DNA from: CALCZU01 sp964396165
Lineage (GTDB): Bacteria > Bdellovibrionota > FAC87 > UBA2466
DNA: 64,000 nt
Direction: 5' to 3'
Assembly (NCBI GenBank): GCA_964396165.1
Contig: CAYNEF010000017.1
Location: 7,091 to 71,090, forward strand
Below are positions 7,416 to 16,325 of the stretch, in pieces. The stretch's first letter is position 1. Each line of letters starts with the position of its first letter. Under the pieces are notes generated by a model. It did not search any database. It worked only from the letters and a program-made list of their open reading frames with translations, and had not been told where the DNA came from. The position numbers and the translations under genes were made by a program.

Positions 7416-9800
7416 CTAAATTTGTTTCTTAGCCGCTCTTCGTTCTTCCCAACGGAAGTACCGTTCGAGTAGCGCTGGATGCAGAAATAACCCAACAAAC
7501 CATCCTGACCCGATAATCAGTATCGACATCCATCCCATGCTTTTTAAAATACCGGCACGGGTGAATACGAGAATTCCAAACCCGACTGCCGTAGTAAGAA
7601 GCGAGAGTTGAAGGCTGACTGCGATGTCTCTTACCCCTTTAAATCCAGATTGGATTTCACCAGAACGTTGCATGAGTTGAATGGGAATTTCCACGCCGAC
7701 TGCTAGAAATACAGGAAGAAGTGCGACATTGAAGATATTGAATTTGACTCCGAAAATCGCCATCAGTCCGATCCCAGCGGGAAGTGAAATGAGAAAAGAA
7801 ACATACGTCAGTAAAGTATGTTTTAAGTCTCTCAAATTCATATAGAGAAAGACTCCTAAGAAAACGACAATTAATGTGAGAAGAATCAACCCATCTCGTT
7901 CAATCAATTTTAATATTTCCGAGAAAATACCTGCATCTGAACCGCTTACGATGTTAGGAAAATGCGCTTCTACATCTTTAATCATTTTGGCAAATCTATC
8001 TACCGCACCACCGGTATTTAAGTGTTCTGCCGGATAAACATAAATAAGATAACCTGCTTGTTTCGTTCCTCTTAAAGCTTCTTGAACGTAAACCGGCAAA
8101 TCATTCCATACGAAAGGTTTGGCATCTACCCATTCTTTGATGGTGGCGCCATGAATTTGGGTGGCTTCTTCCAGTTGGCGGTTAGAAACACGTTTGATGC
8201 GTTTTCTTAAACGCTCTACGACTACCTGTTTCTCTTCCTGTCCTTCGGGAATGATAGTGCCGCCATTGACTATATTTTGCACAATTGCCGGCATGTAATT
8301 CTTCTTTAAGTATTTTTCAATTTCAACGGCATCTTCTTTTGAGCTTGTCGCAAAAGCCGCAGGTACCGTAGAACGATCGTAAATGACATCAATCAACTTA
8401 TCCGTCTGTCGGATTTCATCTGAATGTTCCATCATTTTATCGAAATCAAATTCGAAACCCACTTTAGCTGCCAGGAAGGTCAAAATGATAATGATCGCAA
8501 AAGAACCATAGTAGGAGCGATTGGATTTAAGAATCGGAAGCTCAGTATTTTTAAAAGGGTAGTCGTCCTTCTTCATTATTTCTTCAAGGTTTAACAATTT
8601 ACTGGTGTAGTAAAACGTACCCATTTTCGTGATGAGAATTGCAGAAAGCCCTACGCCACACATGAAGCCAAACTCAGAAAAAACTTTTAAGGAGCTTCCG
8701 CACATGATGAATAGAACTAATGCTGTAGAAACCAATGTGACAACGTTTGCCCAACCGCAAGTAAGCAAGGTTCTCCAAAGCGGATCAGGGTCACTGCTTG
8801 ACGGTTCTTTATGTTCCAGTCGAATACGCCATAGCAAATGTATCCCATAGTCAGAGCCTACACCTGCGAGCATTCCCACCAAAAAACCAGTAATCAAATT
8901 CACATGACCAATAAATATTTTGGTAAGTAGAGCTGTAATCCCTAAACCTAAAACCACTGGAATAAATATGGAAATGACAGCGCGCACGCTTCTGAAATAA
9001 AGCAGCAGTAGTATGGCCATCGCAATGTTTGAAACAAGGCCTAAAATAAATATATCTTCTTCCATTACGGCAGAGTCGCGCACTTTACTGTAATAGCGGC
9101 CCGACATTCTATAAGTGACATTGGCCGGAATATTTTCTTTTAAAACACCTTCGGTAAAGTGCACGAGCTCTTTGCTTTTGCCCATATCCAGTGAATCGAA
9201 ACTCGGCTTTACCATGATAAGAAGATCTTTTCTGTCTTCTGAAATTAAATAGGGAGAAAGACGCGCCATTCTGTCTCCGAATTTCTTAAAATCTGAATCT
9301 ACAGTCTTTTTAGGCTCTTCTTTTTTCTCTTCATCGTCCCAAAGGCCGATATCAAAGAACTTGCGCTTAGCTTTTGTAATATCTTTTGCGACCTTGTCAT
9401 CGAGTTCAGTCAGCTTGTCCATTTCCGCGTAGTAAAGCGCGCGGCTTAAAAAGAAGTGTTCTTCTCGTAGATAGAACGCACTTCTGACAAGCGGGCTCGT
9501 TTTCATTTTTTCTACGATTTTATCCGCAATTTTTAAATGCGTTTCTTTGTCCTCTGCATGCATCAATATTTCGACGTATCCGACACCCCCTACGATTTCA
9601 GTGAGTTTATTAAACTTAATTACGGTCGGATGGTCTTGAGGAAGTAAGTCTGACAAGGAAAGTTTTAACTCGATGCCTCTAGAAGCGAACACCCCTGCCA
9701 CTGCAAGGATGGTAAATAAAATAGTCCAATAAACTGACCAATCTACGAAAAGTTTTTTGAAAATGGGTTTATCGAGGGGATTCTTGGATGGGGTATGCAT
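7416..9800 (-). CDS. RND-superfamily (MMPL-like) membrane exporter
   Basis: 794-aa integral inner-membrane protein with the duplicated RND layout. It has one N-terminal helix (about residues 18-38), a large periplasmic loop, a block of five helices (about 245-400), then a second single helix near 430, a second periplasmic loop and a final five-helix block (about 635-780). The conserved GVGSDYGIHLLWRIRLEH segment is typical of the sterol-sensing-like half found in MMPL and HpnN-type exporters. The substrate is unknown: lipids or hopanoids are common for this class, but no hopanoid or partner gene is nearby. The flanking genes are convergent (left) and divergent (right), so it is probably monocistronic. 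Confidence 0.82.
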   Translation of the reverse strand: MHTPSKNPLDKPIFKKLFVDWSVYWTILFTILAVAGVFASRGIELKLSLSDLLPQDHPTVIKFNKLTEIVGGVGYVEILMHAEDKETHLKIADKIVEKMKTSPLVRSAFYLREEHFFLSRALYYAEMDKLTELDDKVAKDITKAKRKFFDIGLWDDEEKKEEPKKTVDSDFKKFGDRMARLSPYLISEDRKDLLIMVKPSFDSLDMGKSKELVHFTEGVLKENIPANVTYRMSGRYYSKVRDSAVMEEDIFILGLVSNIAMAILLLLYFRSVRAVISIFIPVVLGLGITALLTKIFIGHVNLITGFLVGMLAGVGSDYGIHLLWRIRLEHKEPSSSDPDPLWRTLLTCGWANVVTLVSTALVLFIMCGSSLKVFSEFGFMCGVGLSAILITKMGTFYYTSKLLNLEEIMKKDDYPFKNTELPILKSNRSYYGSFAIIIILTFLAAKVGFEFDFDKMMEHSDEIRQTDKLIDVIYDRSTVPAAFATSSKEDAVEIEKYLKKNYMPAIVQNIVNGGTIIPEGQEEKQVVVERLRKRIKRVSNRQLEEATQIHGATIKEWVDAKPFVWNDLPVYVQEALRGTKQAGYLIYVYPAEHLNTGGAVDRFAKMIKDVEAHFPNIVSGSDAGIFSEILKLIERDGLILLTLIVVFLGVFLYMNLRDLKHTLLTYVSFLISLPAGIGLMAIFGVKFNIFNVALLPVFLAVGVEIPIQLMQRSGEIQSGFKGVRDIAVSLQLSLLTTAVGFGILVFTRAGILKSMGWMSILIIGSGWFVGLFLHPALLERYFRWEERRAAKKQI

Positions 9801-9935
9801 GCTGTCCTCTTGTTGAGTTCGGAACTTGTATAATTCAACGGTTTATTTTGCAATGAGTTAGTGAGCATAGCAAGGTGAACTCTCTAACAATTCAGCGCGG
9901 CATCCTGCTGTCGCGTGTCACGCCGTTCACTTCCA

Positions 9936-9964
9936 TTGACTCTTTTTCGTATTCAAACGACAAT
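9936..9964 (+). promoter_or_regulatory. Candidate sigma70 promoter of the prkA cluster
   Basis: TTGACT (9936-9941), a 17-nt spacer and GACAAT (9959-9964) lie about 75 nt upstream of prkA. The -35 is good and the -10 matches at four of six positions. prkA has a strong AGGAGA ribosome-binding site at 10028-10033. In other bacteria this cluster is often under alternative sigma factors, so this call is tentative. Confidence 0.35.
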
Positions 9965-10038
9965 AGAATATGTCGAGTCGAATCTGCCCAAAGACTAACT
10001 ATAGAATTTTAGAAATCAAATTTTAACAGGAGATCTGC

Positions 10039-12117
10039 ATGTCAGCCAATGCATTGGACATCAAAGGATTTATCAACAACCTACAGGATTTAGGTAAGTT
10101 CGAAAAAGCCCACTGGGAAGGCACCTTCCAACAATACGTCGAAATTGTAAAAGAGCATCCTGAAGTGACACGAAATGCTTTTCAAAGATTGTATGACCTG
10201 ATCATGCACTTTGGCACAGAGGAATATGTAGAGTTTAAGAAAAAAATCACCGCTTTTAACTTTTTCAAAGATCCCATCGATAATGGCAAAGATGGCGTGT
10301 TTGGTCTGGATGTGCACTTACACAAACTTGTGAATGTCTTAAAAGCTGCCGCTCAAGGATATGGACCTGAAAAACGCGTGATTTTGCTGCACGGTCCAGT
10401 GGGAAGTTCCAAAAGTACGATTGCCCGACTGCTGAAAAAAGGTGTGGAATGGTATGCATCTACAGATGAAGGCGCGCTTTACACTTTTAAATGGCGCATC
10501 AACGATGAAAAACTCGCAAAGCGCCTATTAAGCAATGTGAACGAATTGAGAAGCCCGATGAATGAAGATCCGTTGAAGCTCATTCCTCTCGATTTTAGAA
10601 AAAAATTCTGCGAAGAAATCAACCGCGGCCGCAAAGAAGGCCACAGAGTCACCATCGAAGGCGATCTCTGTCCTCCGATGCAGTATATTTTTGATGAGCT
10701 TTTAAGTCATTATAAAGGCGACTGGACAAAAGTAATTGATCACGTGGTGATCGTAAGACTCTTGCTTTCTGAAAAAGCGCGCATTGGAATTGGAACCTTC
10801 CAACCCAAAGACGAAAAGAATCAGGACTCAACAGAACTCACAGGCGATATCAACTACAGAAAAATCGCCGAATACGGTTCTGACTCTGACCCCAGAGCTT
10901 TTAACTTCGACGGAGAATTCAATATCGCGAACCGTGGTATCATTGAATTCATCGAAGTTCTGAAGTTAGATGTCGCCTTCCTTTACGACTTATTGGGTGC
11001 CTCGCAAGAGCACAAGGTAAAGCCAAAGAAATTTGCGCAAACCGATATCGATGAAGTCATTATCGGCCATACCAACGAACCGGAATACCGCAAGCTTCAG
11101 AACAACGAATTCATGGAAGCTTTAAGAGATCGTACGGTGAAAATCGACGTGCCGTACATCACAAAGCAAAGCGAGGAAGTGAAGATCTACAAAAAAGACT
11201 TCAACTCCAGAAGCATCAAGGGCAAACATATTGCTCCACACACGCTGGAAATGGCGGCAATGTGGGCAGTGCTTACGCGTCTTGAAGTTCCCAAAAAAGC
11301 AAATCTCACGCTTCTTCAAAAATTGAAACTCTACAACGGTAAAACGTTGGCTGGTTTCACGGAAGATAACGTAAGAGAGCTGAGAAAAGAAGCCGTCCGT
11401 GAAGCGATGGAAGGTATTTCTCCCCGTTACATTCAGGATAAAATTTCCAATGCTCTTGTAAATACAAGAGAAGGAAATGTTTCCTGCTTGAATCCCTTCA
11501 TGGTTTTAAATGAAATGGATGGGGGACTGAAAAACCACTCTCTGATTTCTTCAGAAGAGAAGAAAAAACACTACCGTGAACTTCTCTCTGTCGTGAAACA
11601 GGAATACGAAGATATTGTGAAGAGCGAAGTGCAAAGAGCCATCTCTGCAGATGAAGAAGCAATGGCACGTCTTTGCTCTAATTACATTGATAACGTAAAA
11701 GCGTACACGCAACGTGAAAGAGTCAAAAACAAATATACGGGTCAGGATGAAGAGCCAGATGAAAGACTCATGCGGTCTATCGAAGAAAAAATTGATATTC
11801 CTGACAGCCGCAAGGATGATTTCCGCCGTGAAGTGATGAACTACATCGGTGCACTTGCTCTCGAAGGCCGTCAGTTCGATTACAAGACCAATGAAAGACT
11901 GCATAAGGCATTGGAATTGAAATTATTCGAAGATCAAAAAGATACCATCAAGCTCACAAGCCTTGTATCCAACGTTGTGGATCAAAGTACTCAGGAGAAG
12001 ATCGATATCGTTAAAGGCCGTTTGATTAAAAATTACGGTTACTGCGAAATCTGTTCAACAGACATTCTTACATTTGTCGCAAGCATCTTTGCTCGCGGCG
12101 ATGTGAAGAGAAAGTAG
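10039..12117 (+). CDS. prkA: PrkA-type AAA/serine protein kinase
   Basis: Homologue of E. coli YeaG and Bacillus PrkA, a cytoplasmic protein with an N-terminal AAA domain and a C-terminal kinase-like domain, linked to stationary-phase and nitrogen-starvation responses or sporulation. 692 aa, slightly longer than the usual 640. Seen: Walker A HGPVGSSKSTIARLL near residue 119, the PrkA-typical EGALYTFKW, IEGDLCPPMQYIFDELL, a GIIEFIEVLKLDVAFLYDLL segment and the PrkA C-terminal region from about residue 430. It is the first gene of a four-gene cluster with yeaH and spoVR homologues, the classical association. Its ATG follows a strong AGGAGA site. Confidence 0.94.
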   Translation: MSANALDIKGFINNLQDLGKFEKAHWEGTFQQYVEIVKEHPEVTRNAFQRLYDLIMHFGTEEYVEFKKKITAFNFFKDPIDNGKDGVFGLDVHLHKLVNVLKAAAQGYGPEKRVILLHGPVGSSKSTIARLLKKGVEWYASTDEGALYTFKWRINDEKLAKRLLSNVNELRSPMNEDPLKLIPLDFRKKFCEEINRGRKEGHRVTIEGDLCPPMQYIFDELLSHYKGDWTKVIDHVVIVRLLLSEKARIGIGTFQPKDEKNQDSTELTGDINYRKIAEYGSDSDPRAFNFDGEFNIANRGIIEFIEVLKLDVAFLYDLLGASQEHKVKPKKFAQTDIDEVIIGHTNEPEYRKLQNNEFMEALRDRTVKIDVPYITKQSEEVKIYKKDFNSRSIKGKHIAPHTLEMAAMWAVLTRLEVPKKANLTLLQKLKLYNGKTLAGFTEDNVRELRKEAVREAMEGISPRYIQDKISNALVNTREGNVSCLNPFMVLNEMDGGLKNHSLISSEEKKKHYRELLSVVKQEYEDIVKSEVQRAISADEEAMARLCSNYIDNVKAYTQRERVKNKYTGQDEEPDERLMRSIEEKIDIPDSRKDDFRREVMNYIGALALEGRQFDYKTNERLHKALELKLFEDQKDTIKLTSLVSNVVDQSTQEKIDIVKGRLIKNYGYCEICSTDILTFVASIFARGDVKRK

Positions 12118-12128
12118 GGGTTCTTTAG

Positions 12129-13232
12129 ATGAACGCCGGCATCAAGCGCGATCACCAGAGGTTTAAGCAGATCGTTAAAGGTAAGATCAAAGACAACCTC
12201 AAAAAGTACATTAGCCACGGTGAAATGATTGGCCGGCAGGGAAAAGACTATGTGTCGATTCCCATTCCCCAGATTGATCTCCCTCGTTTCAAATTCGGAA
12301 AAAGACAACAGGGTGGAGTAGGACAGGGCGAAGGCGCCCCGGGCACTCCACTCGGCCCCGGTGAGGGCGACGAACCTGGCCAGGCAGGCAATGCCGCCGG
12401 AGAACACTCCATCGAGATGGAAGTTTCTTTGCCGGAACTTGCAGAAATGCTGGGCGAGGAATTGGAACTACCCCGCATCCAACCGAAAGGTTCGGGGGCC
12501 GTAAACGCGTACAAAAATAAATTTACAGGCATTAGCAACATTGGACCCAACAGTTTACGCCACGTAAAACGTACCTACAAAGAAGCATTGAAAAGACAGA
12601 TTATCGAAGGGGTTTATAACCCGGAAGATCCTGTCATTGTTCCCATGAAGCGAGACTTTCGTTACCGCATGTGGAAGACGGTTACGAAACCAGAAAACAA
12701 TGCCTGCATCATCTACATGATGGACGTCTCCGGAAGTATGGGCGACGAGCAAAAAGAAATCGTACGCACTGAAAGTTTCTGGATTGATACCTGGATTCGC
12801 TCCCAATACAACGACGTGCAAATCCGTTACATTATCCACGATGCTTCCGCGCGCGAAGTTGATCAGGATACTTTTTACCACACGCGAGAAAGCGGCGGTA
12901 CGCTCATCAGCTCCGCATACAAACTCTGTAATGAATTAATTGATAAGCACTATCCGGTTTCGGAGTGGAATATTTATGCGTTTCACTTTTCTGACGGCGA
13001 TAACTGGTCTGGCGAAGACACAAAACTTTGTCTGGATATGATGAAAAACGAACTCTTACCCAAGCTCAATTCGTTTTGCTACGGCCAGGTGGAAAGCCGC
13101 TATGGGTCCGGCCAGTTCATCAAGGATTTGGTTGAAGGTTTTCGCGAAGAAGAAAAACTCATCACTTCTAAAATTGAAAGCAAGGAAGCCATTTACCGTT
13201 CCTTGAAGGATTTTCTGGGAAAAGGAAAATGA
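12129..13232 (+). CDS. yeaH: YeaH/YhbH-family (DUF444) von Willebrand-like protein
   Basis: 367-aa protein that almost always accompanies PrkA and SpoVR; the molecular role is not settled. Seen: an N-terminal basic region, a Gly/Pro-rich linker (about residues 60-100), and a vWA-like fold with a MIDAS motif MDVSGSMGDEQKE near residue 198. SGGTLISSAYKLC and the C-terminal AFHFSDGDNWSGED carry further metal-site residues. It starts 11 nt after prkA and overlaps spoVR by 4 nt, so co-expression is very likely. Confidence 0.93.
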   Translation: MNAGIKRDHQRFKQIVKGKIKDNLKKYISHGEMIGRQGKDYVSIPIPQIDLPRFKFGKRQQGGVGQGEGAPGTPLGPGEGDEPGQAGNAAGEHSIEMEVSLPELAEMLGEELELPRIQPKGSGAVNAYKNKFTGISNIGPNSLRHVKRTYKEALKRQIIEGVYNPEDPVIVPMKRDFRYRMWKTVTKPENNACIIYMMDVSGSMGDEQKEIVRTESFWIDTWIRSQYNDVQIRYIIHDASAREVDQDTFYHTRESGGTLISSAYKLCNELIDKHYPVSEWNIYAFHFSDGDNWSGEDTKLCLDMMKNELLPKLNSFCYGQVESRYGSGQFIKDLVEGFREEEKLITSKIESKEAIYRSLKDFLGKGK

Positions 13233-14713
13233 GAAGAATTCTAGAACCTGAATTGCAAAAGGCACATACCGATATCAAGGAAATTGCTCGCGGTTATGGG
13301 CTAGATACTTTCGAAATCATATTCGAACTTGTTGATTATAACGAAATCAACGAAATTGCCGCCCTCGGCGGTTTTCCCCAACGCTATCCTCATTGGCGTT
13401 TCGGAATGGAGTACGACTATCTCCAGAAAACTTACACCTACGGATTGCAAAAGATTTACGAACTCGTCATCAATACCGATCCTTGTTATGCGTATTTGCA
13501 AACAGGCAATGAAATTGTAGATCAGAAATTGGTGATGGCCCATGTGTACGGTCACTGCGATTTTTTTAAGAACAATATGTGGTTTTCCAAGACAAACCGC
13601 AAAATGCTCGACGGGATGGCTAATCACGCAAGCCGCATCCGTGAGTACCAGGATCGCTATGGCGTAGACACGGTAGAAAATTTCATCGATGCCTGCAGTG
13701 CCATGGACAATTTGATTGATTTCTTCTCTGAATTTGTAAACCCTAAAAAAGTATCTGAAGAAAAACCGGGCGAAGAAGCAAAAGAGCAGGGTGTGCACCG
13801 TTTTGATTCCAAAGACTACATGGATAAATATGTAAACCCGAGGGAATACATAGAAGATCAGGAAAAAAAGAAACGGGAAGAAGTTGCTAAGGCTGCTAAA
13901 TTTCCAGAGCAACCCGAACGTGATGTTCTGAAGTTCTTAATTGATTTTGCGCCAATGCAAAACTGGCAAAGAGAGATTCTCTCTATCATACGCGAAGAAG
14001 CTTACTATTTTGCTCCTCAAGGTCAGACGAAAATCATGAATGAAGGCTGGGCCAGTTACTGGCATTCCACCATCATGACAAGACATGTATTAAAAGATTC
14101 CGAAGTGATCGATTACGCTGATCACCACGCAGGTACGATGGGCACAAGCCCCGGTCAAATCAATCCGTACAAAATAGGAATTGAACTATATCGTGACATC
14201 GAAGACAGATGGAATCGCGGCAAATTCGGAAAAGAATTTGAAGAGTGCGATGACATTAATGCCAAAAAGAACTGGGATAAAAAATTAGGCCTCGGCCAGC
14301 AGAAGATTTTCGAAGTGCGAAAGCTCCACAACGATGTGACATTTATCGATACGTTCATGAATGAAGAGTTTTGCGAAGCCCAAAAACTTTTTACCTATGG
14401 TTATAACCGCCGCACCGGCCAGTATGAAATCGTCGATAGAGACTGGCGAAAAGTGAAGGCGCAGCTTCTCCATGGTCTTACCAATTTTGGTCAGCCGGTT
14501 ATCAAAGTGGAAGATGGTAACTTTGAAAACAGAGGCGAACTTCTTTTGAGCCACCACCAGGATGGAATGGAACTCGATTTTGATAAAGCTGTTGAAACGT
14601 TAAGAAGCATCCAAATGATTTGGAAGCGCCCAGTGCATCTCTATACCAAATATAACAACCAGGCGAAGCTTCTCACACACGACGGAAAAGAATTCCGCGA
14701 AAAAGACGCTTAA
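13229..14713 (+). CDS. spoVR: SpoVR-family protein
   Basis: Homologue of Bacillus SpoVR and E. coli YcgB, 494 aa, the expected length. In Bacillus it affects cortex formation; elsewhere its function with PrkA is unclear. Seen: the characteristic N-terminal FEIIFELVDYNEINEIAALGGFPQ region, the conserved HVYGHCDFFKNNMWF histidine-rich segment, MNEGWASYWHSTIMTRH with HH nearby, and the NPYKIGIELYRDIEDRW signature. It overlaps yeaH by 4 nt and ends 4 nt before the next gene. Confidence 0.94.
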   Translation: MRRILEPELQKAHTDIKEIARGYGLDTFEIIFELVDYNEINEIAALGGFPQRYPHWRFGMEYDYLQKTYTYGLQKIYELVINTDPCYAYLQTGNEIVDQKLVMAHVYGHCDFFKNNMWFSKTNRKMLDGMANHASRIREYQDRYGVDTVENFIDACSAMDNLIDFFSEFVNPKKVSEEKPGEEAKEQGVHRFDSKDYMDKYVNPREYIEDQEKKKREEVAKAAKFPEQPERDVLKFLIDFAPMQNWQREILSIIREEAYYFAPQGQTKIMNEGWASYWHSTIMTRHVLKDSEVIDYADHHAGTMGTSPGQINPYKIGIELYRDIEDRWNRGKFGKEFEECDDINAKKNWDKKLGLGQQKIFEVRKLHNDVTFIDTFMNEEFCEAQKLFTYGYNRRTGQYEIVDRDWRKVKAQLLHGLTNFGQPVIKVEDGNFENRGELLLSHHQDGMELDFDKAVETLRSIQMIWKRPVHLYTKYNNQAKLLTHDGKEFREKDA

Positions 14714-14717
14714 AAAA

Positions 14718-15695
14718 ATGGCTAACGATAAAAATAAGAAAAACCAAAAAGTGATTTTTGCTGATCTTGCCTTATCCAAATACCAATCGGTAATGGAATC
14801 ACTAAAGTCTGAAGGTATCTTTACCGACGAGGCGCTTGACTCCAGTAGCCTTATGTCCAAGTTAGCGGACAAAACATACGAAGTTTGTGTCTTAAATCTT
14901 CTCTTGGGAGGAATGGGGCCCTTTGAGTTAATTTCCGGTGTTAGGGCTGCATCTAAAAATAAAAATATCCGCGTCATCGTAGTTTCCCGCCAGGTTCAAA
15001 AAATTAACATTCACAATACAATCAAAGCGGGCGCAAATGATTTCGTTGCGGATCCATTCGATAATGAAAGTTTAAAACACCGTATTCTTTATCACTTAAG
15101 ACCCGTTACCATGATCGAACCTCAGGGATATGAAGAGCGCCCCGTATCCGGTAAGACAGGTTGGGACTATTTGAATATTCTTCTTGAGTGCTCTGAAATT
15201 TTAAGCCGCGCTCCCAAAGGCAATGAGCACTCCGCATTTGTGCAGATCTTAGGCAAAGTCGCGGGACTTTTGCAATCGAACCGTACTTCATTGGTGCTTG
15301 TGGAAAAAGAAACCAATACGGGGGTCGTTCTCGCTAGTAGTGATGATGCCACTTTCTACGATTTTCCTCTTTCCCTTACAAAATACCCAGAAATTTTACA
15401 CGTATTAAATACGGGGAATTTTGTGCTCGTGGACGATGTCACAACCAGTGTGATGACTAGAAACATTCAGTTTCAAGTGCGGTCAATTCAGATTGCATCT
15501 ATGCTCGTCTTTCCGATTCGTTACCATGATGAAGTCATTGGTGTGATGACGATTAAACGTCCGCATCAGCGAGATCTTCCGGGACTGGATGAAATGCGTA
15601 TTATTCAGGCGATTGCAAATATCATGGCTGCACACTCTAACGTGCGCGCAATTCTTCGTAAAGTCTACCGTGAGTTCAGTACTCAAACCGCTTAA
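14718..15695 (+). CDS. Pseudo-receiver plus GAF domain protein
   Basis: 325-aa cytoplasmic protein attached to the prkA-yeaH-spoVR cluster (4-nt gap). The N-terminal 125 residues have a response-regulator receiver layout, but the key residues are changed. The phosphoacceptor position in CVLNLLLGG is Asn60 instead of Asp. The conserved lysine before PF is Asp112 (VADPFD). Only one acidic residue (Asp16) remains of the N-terminal acidic pair, while the Ser/Thr position (Ser90) is kept. Residues about 150-310 look like a GAF sensor domain (EILSRAPKGN, LVLVEKE, VFPIRYHDEVIGVMTIKR). No DNA-binding or enzymatic output domain is visible. It may signal to PrkA, but this is inference from position. 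Confidence 0.75.
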   Translation: MANDKNKKNQKVIFADLALSKYQSVMESLKSEGIFTDEALDSSSLMSKLADKTYEVCVLNLLLGGMGPFELISGVRAASKNKNIRVIVVSRQVQKINIHNTIKAGANDFVADPFDNESLKHRILYHLRPVTMIEPQGYEERPVSGKTGWDYLNILLECSEILSRAPKGNEHSAFVQILGKVAGLLQSNRTSLVLVEKETNTGVVLASSDDATFYDFPLSLTKYPEILHVLNTGNFVLVDDVTTSVMTRNIQFQVRSIQIASMLVFPIRYHDEVIGVMTIKRPHQRDLPGLDEMRIIQAIANIMAAHSNVRAILRKVYREFSTQTA

Positions 15696-15737
15696 TAGCT
15701 AAAAAGTATCTCAATAATAAAAGAGTAAAGTTGTCCG

Positions 15738-16187
15738 TTAAGGATTTGCGGGCTTAATTTCCGTAATATGTTCGGCAACTGCTTGCCACTTACCATTCTT
15801 TTTTGCCCAAGCTTCTGTATAAGCAAACTTTCCAGAAAAAGGCTCACCTTTAGATTTACCTTTCATCGTAAATCTTCCGACTGCAATCGCGGTATCGCCG
15901 TGCACGCGCACGTCTACTTTTTCCAAATCAAACGATTCGTACACGAGTTCTCCTGATTTTACAGGGCCTATGTTTTGTTCTTTTCCATTTAAGTATGTAG
16001 TGCCTGAAGGATCGGTAGTCACAAATTCATCTGCCATCAAACTTTCGAGTCGCTTAATGTCCTTTTTTACATAAGCATTGGTCCATTCTTTATCAAAACC
16101 CATAATCATTTTTGCCGTTTCATCCGCAGATTTTGCAGCATGTGAAAGTAGAGTGAATGTGACGAGTAATAGCAGTACTTTTTTCAT
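15738..16187 (-). CDS. Secreted DUF4440/SnoaL-like (NTF2-fold) protein
   Basis: 149 aa from ATG 16187, which starts a clear Sec signal peptide (MKKVLLLLVTFTLLSHAAKSA). The mature part has the NTF2-like pattern: FDKEWTNAYVKKDIKRLESLMADEF, then LNGKEQNI, VRVHGDTAIAVGRF and a final WQAVAEHITEI strand. This matches the DUF4440 family found in periplasmic proteins of unknown role. A longer frame from 16241 adds 18 residues ahead of the signal peptide and is not favoured. It is convergent with the GAF protein and divergent from the permease. Confidence 0.75.
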   Translation of the reverse strand: MKKVLLLLVTFTLLSHAAKSADETAKMIMGFDKEWTNAYVKKDIKRLESLMADEFVTTDPSGTTYLNGKEQNIGPVKSGELVYESFDLEKVDVRVHGDTAIAVGRFTMKGKSKGEPFSGKFAYTEAWAKKNGKWQAVAEHITEIKPANP

Positions 16188-16247
16188 ATATTTGTCCTTT
16201 TCGTAAAAAATTAAGTTAGCTGATAGGAGAACAGAGAGCAATAACGC

Positions 16248-16297
16248 CTAGCATAAACATCGATATCGCTTTTACGGATGCAGGCTCGATATGCTAG
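16248..16297. promoter_or_regulatory. Inverted repeat in the permease/DUF4440 intergenic region
   Basis: CTAGCATA (16248-16255) and TATGCTAG (16290-16297) are perfect 8-bp inverted copies separated by 34 nt, with a CGATATCG palindrome in between. The position just upstream of the permease, between divergent genes, suggests a regulator-binding region. No regulator gene adjoins it. Confidence 0.3.
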
Positions 16298-16325
16298 TCT
16301 TTGCTCTTCTATATAAGAGGGAAAA

